Origin: a virus
Length of the DNA: 41,911 nt
Direction: 5' to 3' (one strand)
Virus record (IMG/VR): IMGVR_UViG_3300005530_000048
Coordinates: 1 to 41,911 of that record
Shown: piece after piece, positions 35,614 to 41,911 of the stretch
How positions within the stretch are numbered: the stretch's first letter is position 1
How the letters are laid out: every line of letters starts with the position of its first letter
Notes under the pieces: generated by a model
Seen by the model: only the letters and a program-made list of their open reading frames with translations
The model's database searches: none
Told to the model about the DNA's origin: nothing
Made by a program: the position numbers and the translations under genes

Positions 35614-35844
35614 TCACTCCGCCGGCGTGATGTCGAAGTAGTACTGCTTGCCGAGTTCGAATGGCGCAGTCGCGTGCGGGTTATTGCACAGCATTTCGAA
35701 ATGGCCACTTGGCGTCGCGTCAAAGAAACGCTGATCCTCAGGGATGGACTCATCGTACTGAGCGTCGAACCGTAGGGTCTGCGCACTTGGATGCCAAGAA
35801 TGACGGCGGATCTCGGTAAGTTTGAACTTCGCACGTACTGACAT
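35614..35844 (-). CDS. Small conserved phage protein
   Basis: The product is 76 aa from the ATG at 35844, preceded by AGGTGA at 7 nt. The pattern VRAKFKLTE, TLRFDAQYD, EDQRFFDATPSGHFEM and ELGKQYYFDITPAE is familiar from small proteins in many temperate phages, from memory, whose function is unknown. It is predicted as a beta-rich single domain. It is the first gene of the short leftward transcript that ends at 34831. Confidence 0.7.
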   Translation of the reverse strand: MSVRAKFKLTEIRRHSWHPSAQTLRFDAQYDESIPEDQRFFDATPSGHFEMLCNNPHATAPFELGKQYYFDITPAE

Positions 35845-36109
35845 GGACGGATCACCTCGTGGCTGCGGGACTTTCTGCATATCACAAAGTTCGGCGTACG
35901 AGGTACTTCGTACTTTCGGCGGCGAAACTGCGAAATAAGTGCGACGTAGCGCGCCCCCGGCTACCTACCCCTTAAGCCACCGCACCACGGTTCCATCGAC
36001 CCAATCGGCTTCGCCGAACCCCAAAAGGAACTCCATACCCCCCGGGGGTACCTGCGAGCTTCGCTCGCAGCCGGTCCATTGCACGGCGATCCAACCACAG
36101 AAGATCGCC
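35845..36109. promoter_or_regulatory. Divergent intergenic region
   Basis: This 265-nt region lies between a leftward and a rightward gene start, so promoters for both should be here. Seen: GTACGA (35896-35901) and TCGTAC (35908-35913) as a short inverted repeat, and CTGCGAGC/GCTCGCAG at 36052-36070 with a 3-base loop, but no T run. No convincing -35/-10 pair can be named. A repressor or Cro binding here is possible but unsupported. Confidence 0.4.
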
Positions 36110-36343
36110 ATGCGTATTACCAATGTTGAACTCGCCGAGCGCGTCACAAGGCTCGAAGACCTGATCAAGCAGCAGGATCAGGTGATCACCAAGCTCGTCG
36201 CACGTACTGCGACGCAAGGGCAAGTGCGCGCGGCGTTCGCCGCCGTGCGTGACATCGAGCGTGTCTCGGCGCGCGCGGCAGCGATGCAGGCTGCACGTGA
36301 CGAAGCCATCCGCACGGGCAAGCCCGTGAAGGTGGTGTTCTGA
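36110..36343 (+). CDS. Small helical protein
   Basis: The product is 77 aa from the ATG at 36110. The start ITNVELAERVTRLEDLIKQQ is a coiled coil, continuing to about residue 30, followed by a second helix rich in Ala/Arg (VRDIERVSARAAAMQAARDEA). No family was recognised. Its stop overlaps the next ATG by one base (TGATG), so it opens a translationally coupled small-gene cluster. Function unknown. Confidence 0.65.
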   Translation: MRITNVELAERVTRLEDLIKQQDQVITKLVARTATQGQVRAAFAAVRDIERVSARAAAMQAARDEAIRTGKPVKVVF

Positions 36344-36510
36344 TGCGCCACGACGACTACCTCGCGCATTACGCGACGCTGGCCAAGCAGCGCAAGTACA
36401 GGCCCGTCAAGCCACGTGATCCTGACCACGTGCTGACGCGACCGGTGCTGGTCACGCTCGGCATCGCAGCCTTGCTGCTGATCATGGCGAACGCCTTCGG
36501 CGTTCTTTGA
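36343..36510 (+). CDS. 55-aa C-terminal single-TM protein
   Basis: The ATG at 36343 shares one base with the preceding stop. Residues 1-32 are polar and basic; residues about 33-53 are hydrophobic (PVLVTLGIAALLLIMANAF), so it should be a tail-anchored membrane protein. It is too small for a family call. The next gene begins after a 43-nt gap with its own ribosome site. Confidence 0.65.
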   Translation: MRHDDYLAHYATLAKQRKYRPVKPRDPDHVLTRPVLVTLGIAALLLIMANAFGVL

Positions 36511-36553
36511 TCCCTTCAACGTTGTTCAACCAAACCACACAGGAGCCCACACC

Positions 36554-36772
36554 ATGCGTCTTTCCAATCTGGTTCGTCACATCGAGAACAAGTCCATCGA
36601 CACCAGCCGCAAGCTCGGCGCGGCTGCAGCCGAATTCAACCACGCCGTCAAGACCGAGTACGTGCGCCGGCGCGAGCAACGCCTCATCGAACAGGTCGAG
36701 ATCATGGCGCGTGCGCAGATGATCGTGGCCAAGAAGATGATGGCCGAGCTCGAAGCGGAAGATGCGCCATGA
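36554..36772 (+). CDS. Small helical protein
   Basis: The product is 72 aa. It is charged and helical along its length (SIDTSRKLGAAAAEFNHAVK, then RRREQRLIEQVEIMARAQM). The ATG follows AGGAG at 9 nt. It is coupled to the next gene by an ATGA overlap. No family was recognised; a structural or regulatory partner of the adjacent membrane protein is possible. Confidence 0.65.
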   Translation: MRLSNLVRHIENKSIDTSRKLGAAAAEFNHAVKTEYVRRREQRLIEQVEIMARAQMIVAKKMMAELEAEDAP

Positions 36773-37056
36773 TCTTCGTCGCGGCGCTGGTCAGTTTCGC
36801 GTCGTTCTGGCTGCTGCTCTCGCACCTGTCGCCGCGTAGCATGCGGCGACTGGTCGGGTACAAGGGCGTGTTTGATCTCGTCCTGCACTCGTCCGTCCTG
36901 TTCCTGTTCTTCGGAACCTCGACGGACGGTCTGCTGCAGGCCGAGGCCGCGGCGATCATGTTGTCGATCGCCATCCGCCTGTACCGTTGGGCTTACGGCT
37001 ACGAACGCTTCCAGAAATTCCGTTGGACACGCTATGCGGGGCATTGCCGGGTGTAA
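36769..37056 (+). CDS. Small membrane protein conserved in phages
   Basis: The product is 95 aa with two or three hydrophobic segments (residues about 2-20, 38-55 and 58-72), between which lies SPRSMRRLVGYKGVFDLVLH. The LVGYKGxFDxxxH...GTSTxGLLQAE...YRWAYGYER pattern recurs in small membrane proteins of many phages, from memory, with unknown function. The ATG overlaps the upstream stop (ATGA). Its stop codon lies in the loop of a 13-bp hairpin. Confidence 0.75.
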   Translation: MIFVAALVSFASFWLLLSHLSPRSMRRLVGYKGVFDLVLHSSVLFLFFGTSTDGLLQAEAAAIMLSIAIRLYRWAYGYERFQKFRWTRYAGHCRV

Positions 37057-37069
37057 CCCGGCAATGCCC
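37039..37069 (+). other. 13-bp RNA hairpin at a stop codon
   Basis: GGGCATTGCCGGG at 37039-37051 pairs perfectly with CCCGGCAATGCCC at 37057-37069; the loop TGTAA contains the stop codon of the membrane gene. No U run follows, and a strong AGGAGG lies 5 nt later. It is more likely an RNA-processing, stability or translation-coupling element than a terminator. Confidence 0.65.
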
Positions 37070-37084
37070 GCCAAGGAGGATGCT

Positions 37085-37252
37085 ATGTGTGGTGGAGTAC
37101 GACGACACGTAACCCAAAGCTGGCTGGAGCGCGCGCAGCGCGCGATGCACGGCGTACGCAGTACGGCGCACGAAGCACGCCGTCGCGAGGAGCTGCGCGA
37201 AGAGCAGCGCCGCATCGAGTGGTTGGATAAGCACCTCGGTACGAAGAAGTAG
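37085..37252 (+). CDS. 55-aa basic helical protein
   Basis: The ATG at 37085 has AAGGAGG at 5-6 nt upstream, one of the best ribosome sites in the window. The product is rich in Arg, Glu and His, with an extended charged helix (HEARRREELREEQRRIEWLD). No family was recognised. A DNA- or RNA-binding role would suit the charge but is speculative. A copy of the 11-mer CGTACGCAGTA lies in the gene (37153-37163). Confidence 0.65.
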   Translation: MCGGVRRHVTQSWLERAQRAMHGVRSTAHEARRREELREEQRRIEWLDKHLGTKK

Positions 37253-37290
37253 TTCGCCGCTTCGCGGCTCACCGATCCATTGAACAATAG

Positions 37291-37340
37291 CAGTTCGATC
37301 GAACTGCATCGAACTGCGTACGCCGCGCGCCGTACGCAGT
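37291..37340. repeat. Double palindrome upstream of 37383 gene
   Basis: CAGTTCGATCGAACTG at 37291-37306 is a perfect 16-bp palindrome. Directly after it, ACTGCGTACG (37313-37322) is repeated inverted as CGTACGCAGT (37331-37340) after 8 bases. They share the ACTGCG motif, and the 11-mer CGTACGCAGTA is also at 37153. The two lie 43-92 nt before the ATG at 37383. Tandem dyads suit an operator for a dimeric regulator. Confidence 0.6.
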
Positions 37341-37382
37341 AATCCACCGTGCGCGCATACATGCAAACAGGAGTGACGTGAA

Positions 37383-38273
37383 ATGGCTACCAAGAAGAAA
37401 ATCTTGAACCGGACGTTGGACATGATCCTCGGCCCCGGCGAAGACACCACGGATGTGACCGAACAGGTGCGCGAGCACGAAGCGCTCGGTGAGGAAATCA
37501 CCAAGCTCGAAGGCGTCGTGGCGCGGGATCTCGCGAACGAGACCGACGCCGAGCGGCTGACGCGCGAGTTCGGCGAGTTCAAGCTGACCCCGCTCGCCAA
37601 GGCGTTGCTGGCCCGCGCGTGCGAGAACGTGGCTTCGAACATGGGCTCGAACACCATGGACGACTCCACGCAGAAGCAGATTCAGGAACGTGCAGCGTTG
37701 TTCGCCGCGTGCGACAACAACCTCGCCTCGGTCGTCGATGCGATCTGCGACGGATTGGCGGCCGAAGATCCGCGGGAGTGCAGCTCGGTGATCTACTCGA
37801 CGTGCTTCGCGGTGCAGAAGGCTGCGAACTTCATCGCGAACCTCTGGTATCGCCGTGCGCTCGATCCGGTGCAGGACGAAGACCTCGCAAGTGGTGGCAG
37901 CGTGCGTCGCGACGACGGCGCATCGTTCCCGGCCGATCAGCGCGAAGAACTGCGTGATCCGATCATCGGACTCGGTCCGGAGAACGTCGATACCGATCCA
38001 GTGCAGGACGCCGTGGATGCGTACGAAGAAGTCCACACGTACCTGCAGCTCATGACCGAAGTGTTCGGCTGGGACCCGGATCGCTCGATGCCCTACTGCT
38101 TCGTGACCGAGGACAATGGTGCGACGTTCACGCCGATCACCGATGCCATGCAGGGACTGGACATCAGCGAAGTGAAGTCGCGCCAAGCACGCAAGCGTCG
38201 TGAGGTGCGGCAGACCCAAGCACTGGCCGCGGCGCTCGCAGCTCGCCGTAAGTTGTTAAAAGCAGCAGCGTAA
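37383..38273 (+). CDS. Unknown 296-aa acidic protein
   Basis: The product is 296 aa, mostly helical and acidic. The start MATKKKILNRTLDMILGPGED is basic, then the acidic part (TEQVREHEALGEEITKLE) begins. Two Cys residues fall in a RECSSVIYSTCFAV segment near residues 132-145. The end is a basic helix (SRQARKRREVRQTQALAAALAARR). AGGAG lies 10 nt upstream of the ATG. The family was not recognised. It is the last and largest gene of this rightward cluster, closed by the terminator at 38283. Confidence 0.7.
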   Translation: MATKKKILNRTLDMILGPGEDTTDVTEQVREHEALGEEITKLEGVVARDLANETDAERLTREFGEFKLTPLAKALLARACENVASNMGSNTMDDSTQKQIQERAALFAACDNNLASVVDAICDGLAAEDPRECSSVIYSTCFAVQKAANFIANLWYRRALDPVQDEDLASGGSVRRDDGASFPADQREELRDPIIGLGPENVDTDPVQDAVDAYEEVHTYLQLMTEVFGWDPDRSMPYCFVTEDNGATFTPITDAMQGLDISEVKSRQARKRREVRQTQALAAALAARRKLLKAAA

Positions 38274-38282
38274 TTGGTACTA

Positions 38283-38315
38283 AGGGCTCCTGACACGACG
38301 TCAGGAGCCCTTTTT
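38283..38315 (+). terminator. Intrinsic terminator of the rightward cluster
   Basis: AGGGCTCCTGAC at 38283-38294, loop ACGAC, then GTCAGGAGCCCT at 38300-38311, followed by TTTTT. It lies 9 nt past the stop of the 296-aa gene. On the minus strand the U run is short, so it acts mainly rightward. Confidence 0.9.
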
Positions 38316-38440
38316 CATGCCCGGTTACAAAATTCCGTAACTTTGTAACCAAGTTGTAACCCAACAAGTCATTGAAAACAATCAAGAATCGGCAAAAAGT
38401 TACAAAATTCGCCGTTTTTTCCATATTCCCCCAGATTTTT

Positions 38441-38470
38441 TACTACTACTACTACTACTACTACTACTAT
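38441..38470. repeat. TAC trinucleotide microsatellite
   Basis: TAC repeated nine times then TAT, following a T run. It lies between GTTACA motifs in the AT-rich region. It could vary in length by slippage and change spacing between sites. Confidence 0.95.
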
Positions 38471-38721
38471 ATTAGAGATGTAACTTGTAACTATGTAACT
38501 ACTTATTATTTTTCAATGACTTACACAGTTACAAACTACCCTTCAAGTTACACTTTCCTGTAACTTTTCGACCCTCGTCGCTCGACGTTCGCTGAACGAA
38601 CCGCGTTTTTCATGACAAAAACGTCCTATTTTCTTGAGTACAATCAAACACATTACAACCATACTTGATACTTTAGGTGCGATACTTTTTTAAAAGTTAA
38701 ATCGACGTTAAATTACACCCC

Positions 38722-38744
38722 TTGTTGAGAGCAATTCTCAACAA
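38722..38744. promoter_or_regulatory. Inverted repeat, possible operator
   Basis: TTGTTGAGA at 38722-38730 and TCTCAACAA at 38736-38744, separated by GCAAT. It lies 25 nt before the ATG of the 117-aa gene, where it could act as a repressor operator or as an mRNA hairpin. A TTGATA (38665-38670) upstream could be a -35 box but the -10 is poor. Confidence 0.45.
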
Positions 38745-38768
38745 CTAGCCTTTTCCGAGGTCCAAACC

Positions 38769-39122
38769 ATGCCCAAACTGCTCCTGGTCAGCCTTCCGCC
38801 CTCGCATTTACTCCGCAGGTTGCCTCTGCCCGAGCTGTTGAAGGCGTACCCGGACGCAAAAACCGTGAACGACCTGCTCACATTGGATGTGTCGCGCGAC
38901 TTGCCGCCTCGCGAAGTACCGATCACGGGACTGCTCGGAACCTTGCCGCCGAAGGACGAGCTGCGCAACACACCCTTGAAAGACCTGCGCACATACTATT
39001 GTGATCCCCGTGCGCCAACTTGGGCGCGCCTGCGCCACAACGACAGCCGCGGCGCGCTCACCTACAACCAGCTACCACCCCTGCAGCGCTACCGATTCGC
39101 CTGGAAGGTCGTATCGGCATGA
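38769..39122 (+). CDS. Unknown Leu/Pro-rich protein
   Basis: The product is 117 aa. The ATG follows GAGG at 8 nt. It has loosely repeated units of about 20 residues with a L..LP...LL core (HLLRRLPLPELL, TGLLGTLPP, NTPLKDLR). No catalytic or DNA-binding motif was recognised, although the basic C-terminus (RLRHNDSRG...RYRFAWKVV) could contact nucleic acid. It is the first gene after the AT-rich region and the nearest to the integrase, where a phage would often keep an excisionase; this is not supported by its sequence. Confidence 0.6.
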   Translation: MPKLLLVSLPPSHLLRRLPLPELLKAYPDAKTVNDLLTLDVSRDLPPREVPITGLLGTLPPKDELRNTPLKDLRTYYCDPRAPTWARLRHNDSRGALTYNQLPPLQRYRFAWKVVSA

Positions 39123-39209
39123 TACGTGCATGCAGACGTCGAGTTGGGGAGTTCATCAGGGGACAACGTGCCAGGTTTTTTACTGGTCCAGGGGGCAAAG
39201 GAGTTGCCC

Positions 39210-40142
39210 ATGGGACGGCCGCGCACCACGGATACGTGGCTTCCGCCCCACGTCGTTCGACGCCACGGCGCTTTCTACTGGATCGATCCGAAGACCAACC
39301 GCTGGAAGAAGTTGTCCGAAGAGGACGACATCCCCAAGATGTATCGCGTGCTCGGAGACGTCCTGGACGGACAAACTTCGGCCTTCAACGCCCTGATCGA
39401 TCTCTACGCGATGAAGGCGCTCCCGAAGAAAGCAGCGTCCACGCGCCGCTACCAGGAGCCGCAGCTCGAAGTCCTGCGTGCGTGGCTCGGAACACGCGAA
39501 CCCGACTCGGTCAAGCCGCCCGAGATCGCCGCGTTCCTCGACGACCATCCCAAACCCACCACGGCGAACCGGATCGTGGCGCTATTGAGCCACATCTACA
39601 CGTTCGCGATCCGGCGTGGCACCGCCACATTCAACCCCTGCCACGGCGTACGTCGCAACAAGGAGCAGCCTCGCCGGATCTATGTGACCAACGAGATGCT
39701 GGCGCAGGCAATCAAGGACGCGCCACCACGCATTGCCCTCGCACTTGAGCTCGCCTATGTGACCGGGCAGCGCATGGCTGATGTACTCGGACTCAAATGG
39801 AGCGATGTGCGCGACGATGGCGTGTACTTCAAGCAGCGCAAGACCGGCAAGGAGCTCCTGATGCAATACACCGACCGGTTGGATAAAGTCCTGCTGCGCT
39901 GCTCCACGTACTCGCATGGCAAGACGCACGTGCTGGTCAACAGCCGTGGCGAACCATGGACACGCGACGGCTTCAAAACGTCATGGCAGAAATTCATCCG
40001 GACCAAGCCCTACCGGTTCCAGTTCAGGGACATCCGGAAGAAATCGGGCAACGACGCACAAAGTCCGTTGCACCTCGGCAACGACGCCAAGACGTTCGAC
40101 AAATGGTATCGACTGAAACCCATAGAGGTCACAGGGCTATGA
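39210..40142 (+). CDS. int: Tyrosine integrase
   Basis: The product is 310 aa from the ATG at 39210, which has AGGAG at 6 nt; upstream GTG starts lack a site. Residues 1-40 are an arm-site-like N-terminal domain (WLPPHVVRRHGAFYWID). A core-binding domain spans about 50-150. The catalytic domain has R188 (TGQRMADVLGL), K211 (RKTGKE), R276 (RDIR) and Y300 (DKWYR). Box II begins with R273 where many integrases have His, and LGN replaces the usual LGH. These substitutions occur in some phage integrases, so activity remains likely. It recombines attP with the tRNA site and ends with an ATGA overlap to the next gene. Confidence 0.9.
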   Translation: MGRPRTTDTWLPPHVVRRHGAFYWIDPKTNRWKKLSEEDDIPKMYRVLGDVLDGQTSAFNALIDLYAMKALPKKAASTRRYQEPQLEVLRAWLGTREPDSVKPPEIAAFLDDHPKPTTANRIVALLSHIYTFAIRRGTATFNPCHGVRRNKEQPRRIYVTNEMLAQAIKDAPPRIALALELAYVTGQRMADVLGLKWSDVRDDGVYFKQRKTGKELLMQYTDRLDKVLLRCSTYSHGKTHVLVNSRGEPWTRDGFKTSWQKFIRTKPYRFQFRDIRKKSGNDAQSPLHLGNDAKTFDKWYRLKPIEVTGL

Positions 40143-40531
40143 AAAAGATCGTCATCAACACCCGCTACGGCGGCTTCGGTTTGTCCGACGCCGCTTACGA
40201 GCATCTGGCCACGCAATACAGAATCCCCGTTGTCGCCTACGACGAAAAGGTGCTGGACGGTCCGCGCGAAGTGATCTACGACCGATCACTGACCAACGGC
40301 CTGTTCGACGACGAGGAGCACGTCAAGGTGTACGGTCGCTACTGGGACGCGTGGACCAACAGCAAACGCGACGACCCGCGGCTCGTCGCAGCGGTCGAAG
40401 CTCTTGGCGCAAGGGCCAATGGTCGTTGTGCGGCCCTCGCCGTCATCGAAATCCCCGACAACATCGATTGGAAGATCGAAGAGTACGACGGGCTCGAACA
40501 CATCGCTGAGGCGCATAGGACGTGGTCATGA
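40139..40531 (+). CDS. Conserved phage protein, unknown function
   Basis: The product is 130 aa. The ATG overlaps the integrase stop (ATGA). The start KKIVINTRYGGFGLSDAA, the RDDPRLVAAVEALG segment and the end IPDNIDWKIEEYDGLEHIAE form a pattern seen, from memory, in small proteins of many temperate phages and prophages whose function is unknown. It appears mixed alpha/beta with no catalytic motif. It is the first of the four coupled genes after int. Confidence 0.8.
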   Translation: MKKIVINTRYGGFGLSDAAYEHLATQYRIPVVAYDEKVLDGPREVIYDRSLTNGLFDDEEHVKVYGRYWDAWTNSKRDDPRLVAAVEALGARANGRCAALAVIEIPDNIDWKIEEYDGLEHIAEAHRTWS

Positions 40532-40845
40532 ACATCGTCGACGCACTACGTACTGCGTGGGATCGGGGCTTCGAGGAAGGACACGACTATATTGAGCGCG
40601 ACGAGTCCGTCCGCAACGGCGACTGCGACTATATCCTTCGTAAATCGCTCAACGTCCTGAGTATTGAGCTGCCGGTCATCAAGGAGTGGCAACCCATCGA
40701 CACGGCGCCAAAGGACGGATCGCTTGTACTGTTGTACAAGCCCGGCGAACCCGTGTTTGTAAGCTCCTGGGCTGACGGTAGCTGGCGACTTAGTGTCAAC
40801 GACGTGCCCGAACTGTGGGCGCCAATACCAGAGCTACCGACATGA
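40528..40845 (+). CDS. DUF551-like phage protein
   Basis: The product is 105 aa from the ATG at 40528, overlapping the previous stop (ATGA). The C-terminal half has the EWQPIDTAPKDG...VLL, W.DGSW and ELWAPIPELP pattern of DUF551, a short domain common in phage accessory genes. The N-terminal half is helical and charged (DALRTAWDRGFEEGHDYIE). Function is unknown. It is translationally coupled to both neighbours. Confidence 0.75.
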   Translation: MNIVDALRTAWDRGFEEGHDYIERDESVRNGDCDYILRKSLNVLSIELPVIKEWQPIDTAPKDGSLVLLYKPGEPVFVSSWADGSWRLSVNDVPELWAPIPELPT

Positions 40846-41264
40846 GCAAGATGACGATGGAACAGGTGCGCAACATATGCAGGAAACGATCGCAACAATA
40901 TGGATATTGGACGATCCAAAAGGAATACGAGCAAATGGCCGACGCCATCGACGCCGAAATCAAGGTGCGCGGGAGGCCGGTTATGACGGTCAATCACGTC
41001 TCGTCTGCGGAACACGATTTGCTCATCGGCATGAAGCTATTTGCCGCACCACCCGCGCCGAAGATCGAGGTCACGGATGCGATGGTGGAACGCGGCTGTC
41101 GTGGACTGTGTGTGCGCAACAGATGAAACCCGGACGAGCCGGTTACCTACAGTGGCACAAAAACCAAATGCAAAAACCCCGATGGCTCCATTGTCTTGCA
41201 GTGGCAGATGCATGTTCACGGCGTACACGCAGCCCTCGAAACCGCGCTGAAGGATAGCCCATGA
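40842..41264 (+). pseudogene. Small phage gene apparently split by an in-frame TGA
   Basis: The ATG at 40842 overlaps the previous stop (ATGA). The frame gives 94 aa to a TGA at 41124-41126. The same frame then stays open for 45 more codons (from NPDEPVTYSG to ETALKDSP) and stops at 41262-41264, overlapping the next ATG in the ATGA pattern used at every other junction of this operon. The second part reads like the normal end of such proteins (HGVHAALETAL). Therefore the original gene likely spanned both, and the TGA is a nonsense mutation, a sequencing error or a readthrough site. An alternative is a separate 44-aa ORF (41123-41257). Confidence 0.6.
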
Positions 41265-41737
41265 ACGCTGACGAGCTCACGCAGAGAATCGTTCTCGCGG
41301 ACGGCAAATACAGGATTGACCGGTTCAAAAATGGCCAGATGATAGCGTTTCGTCATGGCGATTGCTGGCGAGACTTGACTGGCGACAACCTGATTCTCGC
41401 GCTGTTGCAGAAGATCGAGGAGCATGACGCTCAGCTCACGCAGGCAGCGCAGCCCGATAAGCGATGGCCGTTCGTAGAGTCGCCCGGCGAGTTCACCGAT
41501 CGCTTGCAGGTGGCAATGCAGGACTGCCCACTGATTGGCGCAGTCCGTCATGTGCTGATCGAGAACCCGCCGGAGCTTGTGAAAGCAGCGCAGCCGGTGG
41601 GCGTGCCGGATAACTGGACTGACCGCCATTCCAACGCCAACGCCAACGCAGATCAACCTGTGGCCTGCGCCGCGCTGCCACCCTCCAAACGTGCTGATTC
41701 TCCACGCTTCCCATCATGCAGGCGCGACGATGCTTGA
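41261..41737 (+). CDS. Unknown small phage protein, last gene before attachment site
   Basis: The product is 158 aa. AAGGAT lies 5 nt before the ATG. Residues 1-60 are a mixed domain (RIVLADGKYRIDRFKNGQM, ALLQKIEEHD) followed by a helical middle. The last 35 residues (NANANADQPVACAALPPSK...) are low in complexity and may be a prophage-end extension. It lies 71 nt before the tRNA gene. No family was recognised. Confidence 0.65.
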   Translation: MNADELTQRIVLADGKYRIDRFKNGQMIAFRHGDCWRDLTGDNLILALLQKIEEHDAQLTQAAQPDKRWPFVESPGEFTDRLQVAMQDCPLIGAVRHVLIENPPELVKAAQPVGVPDNWTDRHSNANANADQPVACAALPPSKRADSPRFPSCRRDDA

Positions 41738-41772
41738 CACCCGCTGAACAAGGTGCCAAGCTGTTTTGGACG

Positions 41773-41800
41773 CCGTTCTGGACACATCGAACGGCGTTCC
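41773..41800. repeat. 9-bp inverted repeat between last gene and tRNA
   Basis: ACGCCGTTC and GAACGGCGT flank TGGACACATC in the gap after the last phage gene. No T run follows on either strand, so terminator function is weak. It could be part of the attachment region. Confidence 0.5.
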
Positions 41801-41808
41801 CTCTGGAT

Positions 41809-41851
41809 TGGCGCCCGAAGTTGGACTCGAACCAACGACCCCCAGATTAAC
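41809..41851. other. Putative attachment core (3' half of tRNA-Asn)
   Basis: Inferred, not seen: tyrosine integrases of this type commonly use the stretch from the anticodon loop to the 3' end of a tRNA as the core. Phage genes lie on the 3' side (left) and the integrase is about 1.7 kb away. The matching copy should be at the left prophage end, outside this window; no second copy was noticed inside it. Confidence 0.45.
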
Positions 41852-41885
41852 AGTCTAGTGCTCTAACCAGCTGAGCTATTCGGGC
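41809..41885 (-). tRNA. tRNA-Asn (anticodon GTT)
   Basis: Read from 41885 the acceptor stem GCCCGAA pairs with TTCGGGC, the D arm has AGCTCAG and TGGTTAGAGC, and the anticodon stem CTAGA/TCTGG encloses loop CTGTTAA with anticodon GTT at 41849-41851. The T arm is GTTGG TTCGAGT CCAAC. Discriminator G and encoded CCA (41809-41811) follow. It looks intact and functional, as expected if the phage carries a copy of the 3' part that rebuilds it on insertion. It reads leftward into the prophage. Confidence 0.95.
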
Positions 41886-41911
41886 AAGTTTTCACGAGCC
41901 GCACATTATCG

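Larger units (their letters stand above)
38315..38768. other. AT-rich gene-free region with repeated GTTACA/TGTAAC motifs
   Basis: No gene is supported here. The stretch is clearly more AT-rich than its neighbours and has ten GTTACA/TGTAAC motifs between 38324 and 38564 (starts at 38324, 38344, 38355, 38399, 38479, 38486, 38494, 38528, 38547 and 38559). The motifs at 38324 and 38344 form the inverted repeat GGTTACAAA/TTTGTAACC. A (TAC)9 microsatellite lies inside (38441-38467). A 9-bp dyad, TTGTTGAGA/TCTCAACAA, is at 38722-38744. It resembles an iteron-type origin or a regulator's array of binding sites. It separates two rightward operons. Confidence 0.7.

Noticed and set aside
35965-36111. 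Short minus-strand frame ending in a Trp-rich peptide
   Set aside because: The 23-residue end looks somewhat protein-like and a GGGGGG precedes an ATG, but nothing else supports a gene in this divergent promoter region.
38164-38424. Minus-strand frame over the rightward terminator
   Set aside because: Overlaps the end of the 296-aa gene and the terminator; no ribosome site.
38372-38563. 63-codon frame with a poly-Tyr run
   Set aside because: The Tyr run is only the TAC microsatellite; AT-rich, no ribosome site, no protein-like pattern.
38315-38768. CRISPR-like array from the repeated motifs
   Set aside because: Motifs are only six bases, in both orientations and irregularly spaced; no repeat-spacer structure.
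41123-41257. Separate 44-aa gene starting in an ATGA overlap
   Set aside because: Possible, but its product is low in protein-like features, and the competing frame ends in the operon's usual ATGA overlap.

Overview
The window is most of a temperate tailed-phage genome, read here as a prophage at a tRNA-Asn gene in a GC-rich, probably gammaproteobacterial host. The evidence is a tyrosine integrase (39210-40142) close to a complete tRNA-Asn(GTT) with encoded CCA (41809-41885, minus strand), with non-phage-looking sequence only to the right of the tRNA. The left prophage end and second attachment site lie outside the window, because position 1 falls inside a giant phage gene. The host guess rests only on base composition and the tRNA. 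No sheath, baseplate or tape-measure gene is visible. The portal, N4-like capsid, connector, nozzle and giant-virion-protein set suggests a podovirus-like (short-tailed) virion.

Layout. (1) Positions 34750 to 1, minus strand, hold one long late module. From its 5' end it carries accessory virion proteins (34750-33865), a 1473-aa modular fibre, a 695-aa spike-like protein, a lysis cassette (endolysin, small membrane proteins, holin candidate, two lipoproteins, overlapping Rz/Rz1 spanins), small and large terminase, portal, scaffold candidate, major capsid protein, a small virion protein, connectors, a nozzle/stabilisation protein, a 55-aa zinc-ribbon protein, several unassigned structural proteins, and a >2089-aa polyvalent protein with a zinc-peptidase motif that runs off the left edge. 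Most junctions are ATGA or TGATG stop/start overlaps. One plus-strand gene (6313-6723) sits inside this module like a moron. (2) Two minus-strand accessory genes (35844-34925) end at a strong hairpin terminator (34831-34859) that separates them from the late module. (3) A rightward cluster of small genes (36110-38273) ends at another terminator (38283-38315). (4) A 450-base AT-rich gene-free stretch (38315-38768) carries ten GTTACA/TGTAAC motifs, a TAC microsatellite and palindromes; it may be a replication origin or operator array. (5) A second rightward operon (38769-41737) holds an unknown gene, the integrase and four translationally coupled small genes. One of these appears to be split by an in-frame TGA.

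How it works together. Terminase, portal, scaffold and capsid build and fill the head. The connector and nozzle proteins close it. The fibre and spike attach to the host surface. The giant protein is probably ejected or packaged. Endolysin, holin and spanins open the cell. The integrase mediates insertion at the tRNA. No DNA polymerase, helicase, primase, repressor or Cro could be recognised, so the replication and immunity functions are either beyond the left edge or among the unrecognised small genes.
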